This document shows positions 52,998 to 64,000 of a DNA stretch of 64,000 nt, one piece after another. The DNA comes from Heterobasidion occidentale (Eukaryota > Basidiomycota > Agaricomycetes > Russulales > Bondarzewiaceae), in the NCBI GenBank assembly GCA_039111635.1, contig JBCAQO010000002.1, positions 3,782,001 through 3,846,000 on the forward strand. Direction: 5' to 3'. Position numbers and translations under genes: made by a program. Position 1 is the first letter of the stretch. The number at the start of each line of letters is the position of its first letter. Under the pieces are notes generated by a model. That model saw only the letters and a program-made list of their open reading frames with translations, searched no databases and had not been told where the DNA came from.

Positions 52998-53471
52998 AAT
53001 GGTATTATCTTCGATGGTTTGGGTATTGATCGGTGTTTGAATATCCGAGGATTCGGACTCGGATGTTTCTTCTTCTTCTTCCGATGTGTCCGGGATTTCC
53101 GGTTTGGAGTTTCTGTACTGGGGTGGCTCTACCCAGTCTTCTGCTATTTCATCCCAAGCCCACTCAGCTTCTGTTCTGTCTCCTCTTGTGAAGAAATATT
53201 GTCCTCCTTGGTACGAGCAGTTATCAAAGTTTGGAGGAGCTGGCCGATTGGTGTCGGAGTAATATCAGTGGTTTCCTCTTTGATGGATAGGATGATTATT
53301 CTGTCGAAGTTGGTTATGGGTTCATCTAGTGCCTGGTGGATATCCTAGGCCTAGGTATTGCTCCAGGGTGTGTGAAGTAACACTCTTCGGTGGGGGTCTA
53401 TGCCACCGATAAGGGTTGTGAGAGAGAGTGTGGCAGAAAGCACAGTGTGGTGCAAGGTAGGGGCAAAAGCG

Positions 53472-53481
53472 AGTCTATTCT
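53472..53481 (-). other. E2 primer-binding site, self-complementary
   Basis: On the minus strand AGAATAGACT lies two bases inside the 5' LTR (53,484). Its complement AGTCTATTCT occurs in the LTR at 53,668-53,677 (minus strand), about 34 bases after the TATA box. Confidence 0.72.
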
Positions 53482-53483
53482 AG

Positions 53484-54053
53484 TGTTACAAACTGCTCGT
53501 TTGATAACCCAAGAGTAACAGGTTCTTCCCTAGGTCACACGATGGACTGAGTGGTGAACGAAGTCTCGACTGTATCAGGCAATGATACAGGAAGTAATAA
53601 TGATTCCACTGTAGGAAGACAGTGGGGAGCGAAGGTCCACAGTAGGAAGACTGTGGGGGAACAAAGGAGAATAGACTGAAGATCCTCAGCCTATTCTATG
53701 GGCCTTATATACTGTATAGGGTATAGGGTAAGAGTCCGTGTGCTTCTCCGGGTATCCATCCTAGGAGAGCTGTGGTCGCCGTCTCTCTCAGCCGGTGCCT
53801 ACTCTTGTACTTCTCCAGTCGCACCAATCCATCCTTGTGCGACGATGTGCTTACCCATAAGCCCTAAGCCCATGGCATGTGAATGCCTCCCATATATCCT
53901 CTACCGATGTCTTGAAGAACCATTGGTCCAGTTGGATCTTAAGGACACGCCAAATACCTTGATGTATGCTCCGTAGTGGAGCCACCTAGCATGTGATGCT
54001 TGAACCATCGGATAGACCAGCCCTGACGGGCCCCGATCGGTCAAGTCATAACA
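53484..54053 (-). repeat. 5' LTR of E2
   Basis: Length is 570 bp. It lacks 29 bp present in the 3' LTR near GAATGCC. TATA box and initiation motif are conserved. Confidence 0.93.
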
Positions 54054-54574
54054 GGCATGTCCTTAGGAGCCGACTGGACCAATGGTTCTTCAAGGCATCG
54101 GTAGAGGATATATGGGAGGATCATGGGTACAGCGGATTGATAAGATAGGCATTCACATGCCATGGGCTTAGGGCTTATGGGTAAGCACATCGTCGCACAA
54201 GGATGGATTGGTGCGACTGGAGAAGTACAAGAGTAGGCACTAGCTAAGAGAGACTGCGACCACAGCTCTCCTGGGATGGATACCCAGAGAAGCATATGGA
54301 CTCTTACTCTATACCCTATACAGTATATAAGGCCCATAGAATAGGCTGAGGATCTTCAGTCTATTCTCCTTTGTTCACCCACAGTCTTCATACTGTGGAT
54401 CTTTGTTCCTCAGTATTTTTACATACCGATCTTCGTATCTTCAAATACAAATAAACATTATTCCCTCCTGTATCATTGTCTGATACAGTCAAGACTTTGT
54501 CCACCCCTCAGTCCGTTGTGCGACCTAGGGAAGAACCTGTTACTCTTGGGTTATCAGATGAGCAGTTCATAACA
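54054..54574 (+). repeat. Second part of the A+ 3' LTR
   Basis: It continues GGCATGTCCTTAGGAGCC and ends CATAACA at 54,574. With 43,173-43,279 it completes the 623-bp LTR. The flanking bases GTATA (54,575-54,579) would be the target duplication of A+. Confidence 0.88.
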
Positions 54575-54921
54575 GTATAGACCCAGACTCCAATGAATGA
54601 AGATGATCGATTGCCTTTGAGCTCTTTCGAGAAACTCAGGGTCACTTTCTGCCTTGTCTTCAAAGAGGTTAAGAAGATGATCTTTGAGGTCCTCTCGATG
54701 GTGAAAAGGAACTGGATGATCTTTTCCTGTCCAACAGATGACACGTGGAGGTGTCCAACTAAGAACACGGAAGGCGGTGAGGCTGGTGTAGTAGCGGATG
54801 AGTAGAGGAAGAGATGGGAAGGGAGACAAGTCCAGTGCATTGTCAGACCGTGCAAAGGATTCTCAGATCTGACAGAGATCACGAAGTGTGGGCTAAGAAG
54901 GTGGCCAGACATCGGGTGCAG
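54575..54921 (-). other. Fragment with a possible broken host ORF
   Basis: A minus-strand frame (54,829-54,554) reads VICWTGKDHPVPFHHREDLK... and runs into the A+ LTR at 54,574, so it may be the remnant of a gene cut by that insertion. I do not recognise the domain. Confidence 0.35.
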
Positions 54922-55337
54922 TGTAGAGATCAAGTATATTACAGGTGAACAAGCTGAGCTTTTTAGAAGCTCATCTTGCCTATTTATACAGAGATGTATC
55001 TAGGGCCGGATCAGGATCTGGTCTGTACGCTTCTCAGGTACCAAGGTAAATGATTGAGATCCGTAAGCAAAGATGCATCATCGACCTACCATATAACTAA
55101 GTATAGTAATCGGATCATAAATGTCTAGCCACGTCATTGATCGATCAGGAACTAGGAACTAGGTCAGGAACTAATGTCTGTCCACATCAAGAACTAAGAA
55201 CCGTAAGTAAGTGTTCATGTGTCAGCATGTAAATGGTAAGTAATCAGCAAGAATAGTCCAAGCATGTACCATGTCCGAAGCACTTGACCAGCCCGTCTGC
55301 TCACGTGCTTTGCACATGTTAGGACGCGGTCCTAACA
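54922..55337 (-). repeat. Probable 3' LTR of G4
   Basis: On the minus strand it starts TGTTAGGAC at 55,337, directly after a purine-rich tract (AGAGAGGAAG), has TATAAATAGG near 54,990 and would end TCTCTACA at 54,922. The first 21 bases are a 9-bp inverted repeat with a 3-base centre. The inner end is supported; the outer end is inferred because no second LTR is visible. Confidence 0.6.
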
Positions 55338-55348
55338 CTACTTCCTCT

Positions 55349-57048
55349 CTATACAAGTCTTTGGTGTTTGGTGGGTGCACCAATGATGGGGGGCAGTTCC
55401 CTTTGATGAGCTTCATCAAAGGTGGGAATGTGATGGGCGGGGTATCCAGTCCAGTTGGCGGTGTTGATCATGTGCTCCAGCGCCTGCTTGTGGTACCCGT
55501 ATTCTTCAGCCACGCAATTGATCTGCAGGCAAAGTCGACGGGACTGCGTGTGATGCCTGTCATAGTCATGTAGAAAGTCACGTGCCGTAGCATCTGTTCT
55601 TTGTCTAATGCCCGTGATTGGACATCCCACAACGAGATGGCTGGTGCGTCCACATTCCCAGCAGGAGCGGGTTTTGGGCTCGGTGGGTGAAGGAGGTGGG
55701 GGAGTTAGCGGGTTAGGCCAGACATTTTCAGAGTCAGCTGCATCCGCGGGCCATTCTTCGTCTGTTGCGACAGGTACGTCCAGAGACTGGGGGGTGGTTT
55801 TGTCGACAACAATAGGATGGGCAAGGTTGTCACCGAGTAGGGGAGGGGATGGGGACATAGTAGGGGGTGATGAGGTGGTATTGGTAGCAAGCAAAGAACT
55901 TGGCAATCCTGGATGGCCTGCTCGGGGGTATAAGGGGGACTAGTGGGCCACATGAACTGAGCGGTCTCCTCGTTGGTGGGTCAAAAGGAGAGGGGCTGGG
56001 TAGCCGGGATATCGGGAGCAGGGGAAGGTTCTGCAACTGTGGGGGGATCAATGGCCATGGGTTCTTCAATGTTGATCTGATGGAAGCCTTGTTCCTGCGC
56101 GTCTGGTTTGGTCATTACCCAGGGCCTGATGTAATCCTCAGGGTTGTATCCTCCAGCCCAGTAGATTGCGATAGGGATAGGGTGGACTCCATGACTATTG
56201 AGGGGAAACAAGTGAGTCGGCAGCAACCCCTTAGGGACATATTCCTCGATCTCCAAGCGTGACCCATCAAATCCAATGAAACAGAACCAGCGGACCGTAT
56301 TCTCCTTGTAGTGGATTTGGGCTAGCGTGTCGAGCCAAACCTGTACCGTATGTTGCTGAAGGAGGACAGAGCTGCTGCTAACAATCCTGCCTAGTCTGAA
56401 ATTGATCATGTCATTGTGTATGGCGGGGAGGTTGATGAGTCCTCTAAGGTGGTACAAGGTAACCGTTAGGTTGGCAAGAAGGATTGCCTGGTGATAGTCA
56501 AGTGGCCCTGAGAATACCTGGTAGACCTGTGCCAGGACCATTTGCTGTAAATAAAAAGGGAAGGTGTGAGGGTCTTTCAAACCCGGTTGATTTAGGATGA
56601 TGGGAGCTTCGTCCTCGGCGAGCGTAAGGTGGTAGATGCTGTTGTTGGTGGACAGATCCTGGTAGAGGTGGAGGTCGTGCAACGGGCTTGGAAGGGCGCG
56701 GATATGGAAACAGGGGTTTTTATTGTGAACTGCGAAAGCCTGCTGGGGGACAATAAGGTGGGGGGTTTGCATTTGAGCCGGGAGGCGGAGGATCACAAAT
56801 GCTTGTGGTGGGTTAGCGACGTTGATGCCTTCAGAGGGGATGCTGTCGTTGTCATCTGAGTCCGAGTCCGAGTAGTCATCAATAAGCATGGAAGTGGGGG
56901 AGATCGGAGTGACGGTACAGAGGAGAAAGGGGTTGGGAGAAGAGGTATTGGAAGCGTGGATGGAGGAAGTTATGGAGGTCATAGTGAAGTCGTTGAGAAT
57001 AAAGCGGGGGGAGTGAGCGAGGATGAGGTGTGTGGGAGCAAGGGACAT
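55349..57048 (-). pseudogene. Extra ORF downstream of G4 pol, with a CCHC knuckle
   Basis: Two frames, 57,048-55,981 (355 codons) and 55,906-55,349 (185 codons), appear to be one gene broken by a stop at 55,981 and a shift near 55,895, because coding-like sequence (PTNEETAQFMWPTSPPYTPEQAIQD) bridges them. The first part has an acidic stretch (DDYSDSDSDDND) and globular-looking sequence (WFCFIGFDGSRLEIEEYVP). The second has CWECGRTSHLVVGC, a CCHC zinc-knuckle pattern, which suggests nucleic-acid binding. It is not recognisably related to ORF3 of E1/E2 but sits in the same place. Confidence 0.6.
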
Positions 57049-57100
57049 TCAGATGTAGCTGGGGAGCTAAGGAACGTCTCTGCTTAGTGCGTGGTGTCTT

Positions 57101-57609
57101 TTATACGACGGAGGAGAGGCCGATAGTGGCAGCAGCATGGAGGGATCCGAGAATGAGAGCAATTGTGATAGAGATAGGGGTAAGAGTAAGAGTCGCAACA
57201 ACAGTGTAAATGGCCACTGTAGATAGAGTGGGGTTAAAAGGAGTCATAGTTGTTTGCCTGGCTATGCTAATCCTTGGTTGGTCTGCTTTTGTAGCTCCTG
57301 GTATGCTTGAGTCTACCAATTAGAGTTGTCCAATCGCTCCTGCTGTAGCTTTGATTGAGACAAGTCTATATTGGGCTTCTTTAGTTGTGCTTCTCGATCA
57401 TTGATCGCCGGTGGTAGCTCTATTGATCGAGGAACCAGGGGCTGCTTCTTTAGCTGCATCATTTGTTTATTGATCTCTTCCATGATCTGAGGGATAGCCA
57501 ATCCTGTAGCGAGAAGCTTCTTTTCGATCGGATGCTTCTCGAGCTTTTTTTTGATTTGATCCTCTTTGGCTACTCTGTTGAGTTCTAATTCAATTACCAG
57601 GGCCAGAAT
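57101..57609 (-). other. Region between G4 pol and its extra ORF
   Basis: The pol-frame tail 57,621-57,313 (IKKKLEKHPIEKKLL, ending LDNSNW) is Lys/Gln-rich and may be the true C-terminus of Pol after the chromodomain. The remainder is non-coding or low-complexity. Confidence 0.45.
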
Positions 57610-58795
57610 GGAGGCTTCCATTCCTTTGACTGCTCGAAGATGCCGGCGGTAGAAGTTGTTTATGGCTTCTTGTGCATTAGTGATGTTTGCTGTGGCTTCC
57701 CAGGAGTTGTCCGATTCTGGGTAGCCCTTCCATTTGATCAGGTACTGCAGTGTCTTCCATCGTCCAAAGCGTTGGGCTCCGACAATGGCTTCGACTTTGA
57801 ATTTTTCTTGTCCCTCGATCAGGTCCGGGGCCGGTTTAGGGTAGTTAGGGCCATAGACCTCATTTTCCTTGTAGGGCGTAAGTCAACTAGCATGGAAGAC
57901 ATCATGAATGCGCTTCCAGCTGTTGGGCAGTTTCAACCTGAAGTTGACGTTTCCTATAGCGTTGGTAATTTCAAACAGCCCAAAGTGCTTGGGTCTTAGT
58001 TTCTCCAATGGGTGGTCAGTGTGGATGTTCTTCCCATCTAGCCATACTTGATCTCCTTTCTTAAAAGGTGGCAGGTCCGTTCCAAAATGGTCGTGCTGTA
58101 TCCTCATGGCTTTGGCTGCAATTTTGAGGCTGGCTTGTGCTTTTTTCCTAGCACACTGCAGAGCTTCGAAGTGAGCGTCGGCGGTGGGGACATTCGTGTT
58201 TCCGATAATGGCTGGGTAAGCTCTTGGTTGATATCCATGTAGAAGTTCAAACGGTGACTTTTGCGTGGCTGAGTGCTGATGGGTGTTGTGGGCATATTCC
58301 GCATAAGAGATTAATGCAGCCCAATTGTCTTGTAAAGAGCTGCAAAAAGCTTTAAGATATTGTTCCAGTTCTTGATTCACTCGTTCAGTAGCACCGTCTG
58401 TCTGTGGATGGTAAGCTGTGCTTAATACAGATTTGATTCCTAGTTTTTTGAGCAGGGCTTGCGCTACTTTTGAAGCGAACTGGGTTCCTCTGTCTGATAT
58501 GATTTTATCCGGCAGTCCATATCATCTCTAGGTGTTTTCTAGCAGGATCTTGGCTGTTCCGTCAGAGTCAATGGATTTCTAGCATGGTGTTATTACTGCA
58601 GTTTTGGTGAATTTGTCAGTCACCACATGTAGTGAGTCATATTCGTTCGATTCCAGTAGATCTGTAATAAAATCCATGGTTATTGTTCCAAAGGGCTGAT
58701 CTGGAATCTCTGTTGGTTGTAGGGGTACCATGGTAGGATGGGTGTCGTTCTTGGTAGATTGACAAATGGTGCATCCTTCCACATATTGGTGAACT

Positions 58796-59599
58796 GCATC
58801 TGAAAAATCACCCTCTTATATTATGCTCTAATTAGTTCTATTTATGCCTTGTAAATAATAATTAGGATTAGAGACTTTTAGCTTACCCCCCCTCTAATCC
58901 TGTTCTAATTAGATATGATTTCTCTAAATCAGGAATTATTAACATTGATTATAACTTAAAATTTCAGAAAAATAAGAATAAATCAGGCATCAAAGTTCTC
59001 TTAGAGTTCTTATGAAGTCATGTTTATTAGAGTACTAATTGAACAGTTAAAACATATAGTATACCTTGTGACAAACTTGCCTTGTGCCAGAATTGAATCA
59101 ACAACCTCATATATGCAAGCACCCAAGACAAATGCTCTAAGCCACTAAGCCACAAAGTCTAATATATTAGCTTGGTAATCTCAATAATTATACCTAATAT
59201 AAGCAATGTCAATATTTTTGATGTTATTCAGCACTTATCTTTCCTTTATCTTATAAATAAACAGGTCTATAAATACCAAAAAAATCAGGTCTTTTATATT
59301 TCAATTTAAGCATCAGCTAAAAAGATAATAAACCAATGGAAAATAAGGAATACACTTTATATAGGGTAAAAACATATTGTGGCACTCATATAATTTAGAT
59401 TTAGAAGGTGTGAAACTATGGTTGAGTTGTAACATTCAATACAACTCTATTAGTAAAGACAATGCTACCTTGATTACAAATTTGATCATAAACATGATTA
59501 TGGACAATGAGCTATGATACACTCTAATTTGCTCAAATTAGCATTATCAATAATTATCAATGATTAGGATCTAATAAAAGGAGAGGGTTTCCTAGATGC
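58796..59599. mobile_element. AT-rich 804-bp insertion in G4 integrase
   Basis: It splits the integrase zinc-finger coding sequence between WPGISN and AVHQYVEGC. Both ends begin GCATCT when read inward, and the next 15-20 bases are imperfectly inverted-repeated (CCCTCT shared), so a non-autonomous terminal-inverted-repeat element is likely. The interior is strongly AT-rich, without an ORF, and holds a tRNA-like sequence. The target duplication is unclear. Confidence 0.55.
59079..59158 (-). other. tRNA-Pro-like sequence inside the AT-rich insertion
   Basis: On the minus strand an acceptor-like ACTTTGT pairs with ACAAGGC in six of seven positions. The D arm GCTT...GAGC contains a perfect A-box (TGGCTTAGTGG). 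The anticodon loop reads CTTGGGT (anticodon TGG, proline) with a weak stem, and the T-loop TTCAATT lies in a degenerate B-box (GATTCAATTCT). Mismatches in the anticodon and T stems argue against a working tRNA. It fits a decayed tRNA gene or a tRNA-derived SINE head. Confidence 0.5.
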
Positions 59600-62589
59600 G
59601 TGTTTGAGATTCCAGGCCAAGTGAATTCTTGTCCTACTGCTGCTAGGGTTCCTCTTTGTCCTAGATGTTCTGCTGCTAGATTATCATGGTTTAACTTGAT
59701 GATGTCTTGACGAAGTTGTTCGTTTTGAGGAACATATATTTTTCCTTTATGAAGGACCAATCCTTCTTCTTTGTTCCATTCTTGTAAGCCTTTCTTCATA
59801 CTTCGAGGTCCCAAGGTTTTGACCTTGGCTAAGGTTTCTAGCAGCCATTCATCTTTTCTGTTTTCTTCAATGATTCATTTCCGAAGGTCGTCGTCTATTA
59901 TGGTGACACCTCCTCGTCCAGTTGCCCTAATGTGAAGTATTTGGTGGAGGTCCTAACTGTCTTCTCTTTTGATTGCATTGATTTCTGCAAAGGATCTTTG
60001 GGTTTTGTTTGTATCATTGAAAAGTTTGGGTTCCAAGAGTGTTTCACCTGAATTGTCAGATTCCACCCTCTTTTTATGGTCTGGATGCCATGACAGACTG
60101 TCAGATTTATTAGTGACTCCCACCTTGTGTGTCAATTTATAGTCAAAACGCGAGAGGTAGAGTGACCATTTTGCTTGCCGACGGTTTAATTTCTGGCTTG
60201 AACAAAACCATTCAAGGTTCTTGTAATCTGTCCAGACGTCTACTGGGTGGTCGACGCCCTCCAAGTAGTGTCGCCAAGCTTCAAAAGCTCGAACGACAGC
60301 CAGCAACTTTTTATCATAGTTTGGGTAGTTGCGTTCTGTAGGTGAGAGCAACTTGGAAATATAAGCACACAGGTGTCATTTTCCATCTTTGGCAACTTGT
60401 GATAACACTGCTCCGGTGGCAAAGTCTGATGCATTGCATTCCATACAAAAAGGGTTCCTTGTATCTGGCATGACAAGCACCAGAGATTCTGTAAATATTT
60501 GTTTTAGTGTTTGAAAGACTTCTTCCTATGTTGGTGTCCAATCCCAGGTGCGTTCCTTCTGTATTAACTCAAATAGCGGTTGTGCTATTTTTAAGTAGTC
60601 CTTGATAAACCTGCAATAAAAGTTGCAGAACCCTAAAAATGATTGCACTTCTTTGACTTTTCCAAGAGTTGGCCAGTCCATGATGCCGGCCACTTTGATC
60701 GGGTCCATTTTAAAATGTCCGTGCAATATAACATATCCAAGGTAGTTAATTTTCTTTTTATGAAAATGGCATTTCGAGGGTTGTAGATATAGATCGTTGT
60801 CTTGTAAGATCTGTAAAAATTTCCATATCATCTTGATGTGATTGTCCATAGTTTTGGAGAATACTAGGATGTCATCCATATAAATTGCCACTTTTCCGGC
60901 GTAGATAAGGTCTTTGAAGAGGGTGTTTATTATTGTTTGGAATGTTGCCGGTGAGTTAGTTAACCATAAGAACATGACCAGGGGTTTGTACATTCCTAGA
61001 TTAGTGACGAACGTGGCTAGTTTCTCGCTTCCTTCTTTCATGCGTACGTTGTTATATCCTGTGTTGACATCCATTAGTGAGAAGTATATGGCTTTTGCTA
61101 GTAAGTCCAGTAATTCTTAAATGATTGGCAGCAGGTACTTGTTCTTGATTGTTATTTTATTGAGCTTGCGATAATTTATTACCGGCCGTAGCTTTCCATT
61201 CTTTTTCTTGATAAAGAAAAATGGGAACGCCATATGCGACTTGGATTCTCGAATGAATCCTTTCTGAAGGTTTTTGTCTATGAATTTCTTGAGTTCCACT
61301 TGCTCTTCCGGACTGAGGATGTATAGCTTGGGTTTGATCGAGTGATCCATTCCTTCCTTGATCTCTATTTTGTGATCCCAGGGTCGAGAGAGTGATAGCT
61401 GTCCCTTGGATCGACCTTCAAAAACCTTCCTATAATTCTAGTATTCCTTTGGTAATATTTCCTCGGAGGACAGTTCGGGTTTCTCTTTGGTGGCTTCTTC
61501 TGTGAGCCTTTGTGAGTTGGTGTGCTTAGTTTTTCCCCTGTTTGTGCTTTGGCAGGCTTGCTTCCTTGAGCCGGTATGTTGGCATATGGAAGTTCTGTGG
61601 TTTTGGTGTGCTGTATGTCAACGCCTTCTTTGGAGTCATTATGTAATTCCAGTGCCTGTAAAGTTCCTGTATTGAGGCATCTAACGAGATAGACTCCGTC
61701 TTCTTCAAGATCCTTGGAGGGAAGTGCTGGAAGTCCATCACCATCCTCCGGAACGTCTTCTTCAGCCCATGTCAAAACCTTGTAATTTCTGATTCGGGCC
61801 TTCAAACATTCGGCATTCAACCTTTGAGTTGTGAACTCTGGACTTGTAGGTATTGTCCGCAGATGTGGTACTGCGGTGTTTCCCACTTTCTGGCCTGGTA
61901 TTGCTTTTCCCGGCTTTTGCACTGGTATTGAGTAGTTGCCCGTTTGCGGTACTGTTTCCATGTGCCGTATACTTGGTTTAGGACGTCCTGGTTTCTTTGT
62001 AGCCCTTTTGGCTTTTACCGGTCCTCCCTTTATTTGGCAGGAGGGCAGGCATCTGGTACAGTGCAGCCCATAGATGTGCCAGTCGACTTCTGGGTTGTGT
62101 TCTAATAAGCAGTCGGTTCCTAAAATGACATCCTCTTTTCCTATTCCCACAATATAAAATCTTGCTGATTCCGTATGTGACCCTTCCTCTTTGCCTAGAA
62201 CCTGTAACTTTAGGTTGGCAAATTTTGTAATGGGTCCTCCTTTAAACTCTGTGTTTTGGACCGTACTGACTGGGATTAGGGTGGGGGTTTTATGTATAGT
62301 GATTTGATGTGCTTCTACAAAGCGAGGGTGCATAAAGATTCCAGTGGCTCCACTGTCCACCAGTGCTTGTGTAGCAGCTTTTCCATTCTTGCCTATGAGC
62401 ATTGTTTCGAGTCGGAGTGATGGTGCACCATGTGATTTCATTTCCAAAAGATACAATACATCTGGATGTCCATGCTCTTGGTCAGTGTCTTTACTGGCCA
62501 GAGGAGCATACCGATTTTCTGCAAGAATCCTACTCTCCACATCTGCTGCCAATGGGAGAGGTCTTAAAAATTCTTCGACTCGCTAAAGG

Positions 62590-63860
62590 CTCAAACCTCT
62601 TCAATTTCTTCCATGCTGAGACCCATCATCATCTGGCAGATGTGGTTGACTCTGTTCATTCCTTCTTTGACATCTTCATCGTTAAATTGTCCTTCGTCCA
62701 TTTCTCTTTCGTGCACCACCCTGTGACGAGGAGGTTGGAATCTTTTCTTGAGTCAAGAAGGACAGTTGCGCGCCATGTGCCCGGGCTTCTTGCAGAAGAA
62801 GCACTTGCCTTCTTTGGCAAGTCAATCTCTTTCCGCCGGGGTAAGTTTCTTGAAGCAAGTACAAACAGCATTGGCCTCCATTTCTGCGGCATCTATATCC
62901 ATAGGTTTGTACTGGGGTTTCCTATCATTCCGCGGAGGTGCCCTTTCATCATAAAAGGTTCACGGGGTGTAGATTTGGAATTTGCCTTTTTGGAGGTCGT
63001 ATGCCCGGTCTCTTGCAATGCGCATCCTTTCGTGTTTCTTTGCCTTCTCAACTAGCTCCTCTCAGGTTGCATCCTTGGAAGGATCTTCATAAATTCCTTT
63101 TGCAAGTTCCCATTTCAATTCTCTCAAGAAGTGAGTTTTCTTGGTTTCTTTGTCGACTCCGGCAAGCGCTGCGAGTTGTTCAAATAGCTATAGGTAGGTG
63201 TTGAAGGATTCCTTTCCTTGATTTACCCTGGCTAGTCTGTCTCGAGCATCCGCTTCCTTATTGAACTCTTTGAAGTCAGTTGCTATCTTTTTTTGGACTG
63301 AGGTGAGACCGACTGTTTCCTTCCAAGCGTATTTTGACCAATCATTTAATGTGTTCCTGGCTTGAGTAAAGTTTCTGGCCTATATTCTTGCGGACCCTTC
63401 CTTCATGTACAATAGAGCGTAAGCAATTTTGGCAAATTCATTTGCATAATCTTTTTGCCTGGCGAGGATCATCAGGTTGATTTCGTGAAGGAATTGCTCC
63501 ATTTGTTTTTGGTTTCCATTGAAGGGAGAGGGTTTGTCCATAGCTGGTCCCTTGGACTCAATACCTCCAGGATTTGTCGACATTGTATTGGGCGGGGACT
63601 CTGGATCTCCAGACGGTTCTGGATTGTTACTTGGTGTTTCAATATATCCTGACTCGGGAACTTGGTCAGATGTTGGGGTTCGGAAGTCTGCTTGGGAAGT
63701 GGTTTCTTGTAAGGGGGATGCAGCAGGTGTATTTTTTCCAGGGATTCTACTTCCACTGGCTGTTTCTCTGGGTAGAGTATGTATGTGCGGTCTTGGTGAG
63801 TTACTATGCCTATCTGTCGGTGATTTAGGCTTGTCGAAGGTCTTTCTTGTGATGTAGTCC
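62590..63860 (-). pseudogene. G4 Gag, degraded
   Basis: Gag-like pieces on the minus strand include PSPFNGNQKQMEQFLHEIN (about 63,540), RVNQGKESFNTYL, and the zinc knuckle CFFCKKPGHMARNC (about 62,785-62,825). Several stops interrupt the frame. Upstream (63,860-64,000) is Ser/Thr-rich and may be the N-terminus. Confidence 0.7.
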
Positions 63861-64000
63861 GCGACCTTAACTGTGTATAGATAGAGTCCTGAGTGGACTT
63901 GCTTCCCTTACCAGGTGAGGAATTCGTATTTGCTTTCTCCTCGTTTGTGGAAGAATCCTGTGAGGGTTTCTGTGTAGTAGAAGTGTCTCTTGTTCTCGTC

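Larger units (their letters stand above)
43280..54053 (-). mobile_element. Full-length Ty3/Gypsy element E2, inserted in the A+ LTR
   Basis: The element is 10,774 bp on the minus strand with target duplication GGCAT (43,275-43,279 and 54,054-54,058). Its 5' LTR is at 53,484-54,053 (570 bp) and its 3' LTR at 43,280-43,878 (599 bp); the difference is mainly a 29-bp deletion in the 5' LTR plus scattered substitutions of roughly 4-5 percent, so it is older than E1. It has the full gene set, including integrase and chromodomain, but pol is inactivated by transition-type stops. Confidence 0.95.
57610..62552 (-). pseudogene. G4 Pol: protease, RT, RNase H, integrase, chromodomain
   Basis: Segments in order on the minus strand: protease with VDSGATGIF (62,552-61,365), RT start ([13 protein letters not shown], 61,350-61,117), RT core with YMDDILVF (61,074-60,526), RNase H (NASDFATGAVLS, WTDYKNLEWF, 60,480-59,953), zinc-finger region (59,814-59,600), then after an insertion the CTICQSTK part (58,782-58,579), integrase core (MDFITDL, SDRGTQF) and C-terminal part (58,380-57,883), and a chromodomain (FKVEAIVG, YLIKWKGYPESDNSWE). 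Stops are frequent; the element is inactive. Confidence 0.85.
54922..64000 (-). mobile_element. Gypsy element G4, decayed, 5' end beyond the window
   Basis: This is a second Gypsy family on the minus strand. It has gag with zinc knuckle (about 62,590-63,860), pol (about 57,610-62,552), an extra ORF after pol (55,349-57,048) and a 3' LTR (54,922-55,337). Many stops and shifts are present. It is only distantly related to E1/E2 at the protein level. Confidence 0.85.

Overview
The window looks like a basidiomycete fungal chromosome, most likely an Agaricomycete (mushroom-forming fungus). The host genes have several introns of about 48-80 bp. Their families (alpha/beta hydrolase with a long N-terminal domain, multi-pass membrane protein, BTB protein, phenol-hydroxylase-type monooxygenase, ZNF207/BuGZ homologue) are typical of that group. 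A host gene island of about 13 kb (25.7-38.6 kb) sits between two large nests of transposable elements. No prokaryotic features are present.

Left nest (1-25,717). The first 3.9 kb is the 3' part of a Ty3/Gypsy LTR retrotransposon (copy B). It is followed by two Helitrons lying head to tail. Helitron 1 (3,884-10,249) encodes a Rep/helicase and ends in a hairpin plus CTAG. Helitron 2 (10,250-25,717) is interrupted inside its helicase by a complete, very young Gypsy element (E1, 16,028-25,229) with identical-looking 621-bp LTRs and a GAATG target duplication. E1 has lost the integrase core and chromodomain by an internal deletion of about 1.6 kb, so it must have depended on a partner if the deletion came first.

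Host island (25.9-37.8 kb). In order: an NAD(P)-binding Rossmann protein (+), an alpha/beta hydrolase (-), a ZNF207/BuGZ-like zinc-finger protein (+, divergent from the hydrolase), a multi-pass membrane protein (-), a FAD aromatic monooxygenase (-) and a BTB protein (-).

Right nest (38.6-64 kb). There is an LTR fragment, then a Gypsy copy on the + strand (A+) whose 3' LTR is split by a full-length element on the - strand (E2, 43,280-54,053, GGCAT target duplication). The 3' regions of A+ and E2 form a nearly perfect inverted repeat of about 2.58 kb per arm. E2 carries gag, pol with integrase and chromodomain, and an extra 3' reading frame; its pol is broken by C-to-T/G-to-A stop codons. A second Gypsy family (G4, - strand, 54,922 to beyond 64,000) follows. 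It is decayed, carries its own unrelated extra 3' ORF, and is interrupted by an 804-bp AT-rich insertion containing a tRNA-Pro-like sequence.

Most unusual: between the last ORF and the 3' LTR, every B/E1/A+/E2 copy has about 2.5 kb of non-coding sequence built from repeated small stem-loops. Fifteen copies of GTC-N6-GAC followed by TAAACTA are joined by other hairpin classes whose stems change in compensating ways while their loops are kept, plus a tRNA-like fold. The extra ORF of the same elements appears to change reading frame repeatedly. The elements also carry a primer-binding site matching the predicted 5' end of their own RNA, as in self-priming Tf1. All of this was read by eye; no alignment, folding or database search was run.
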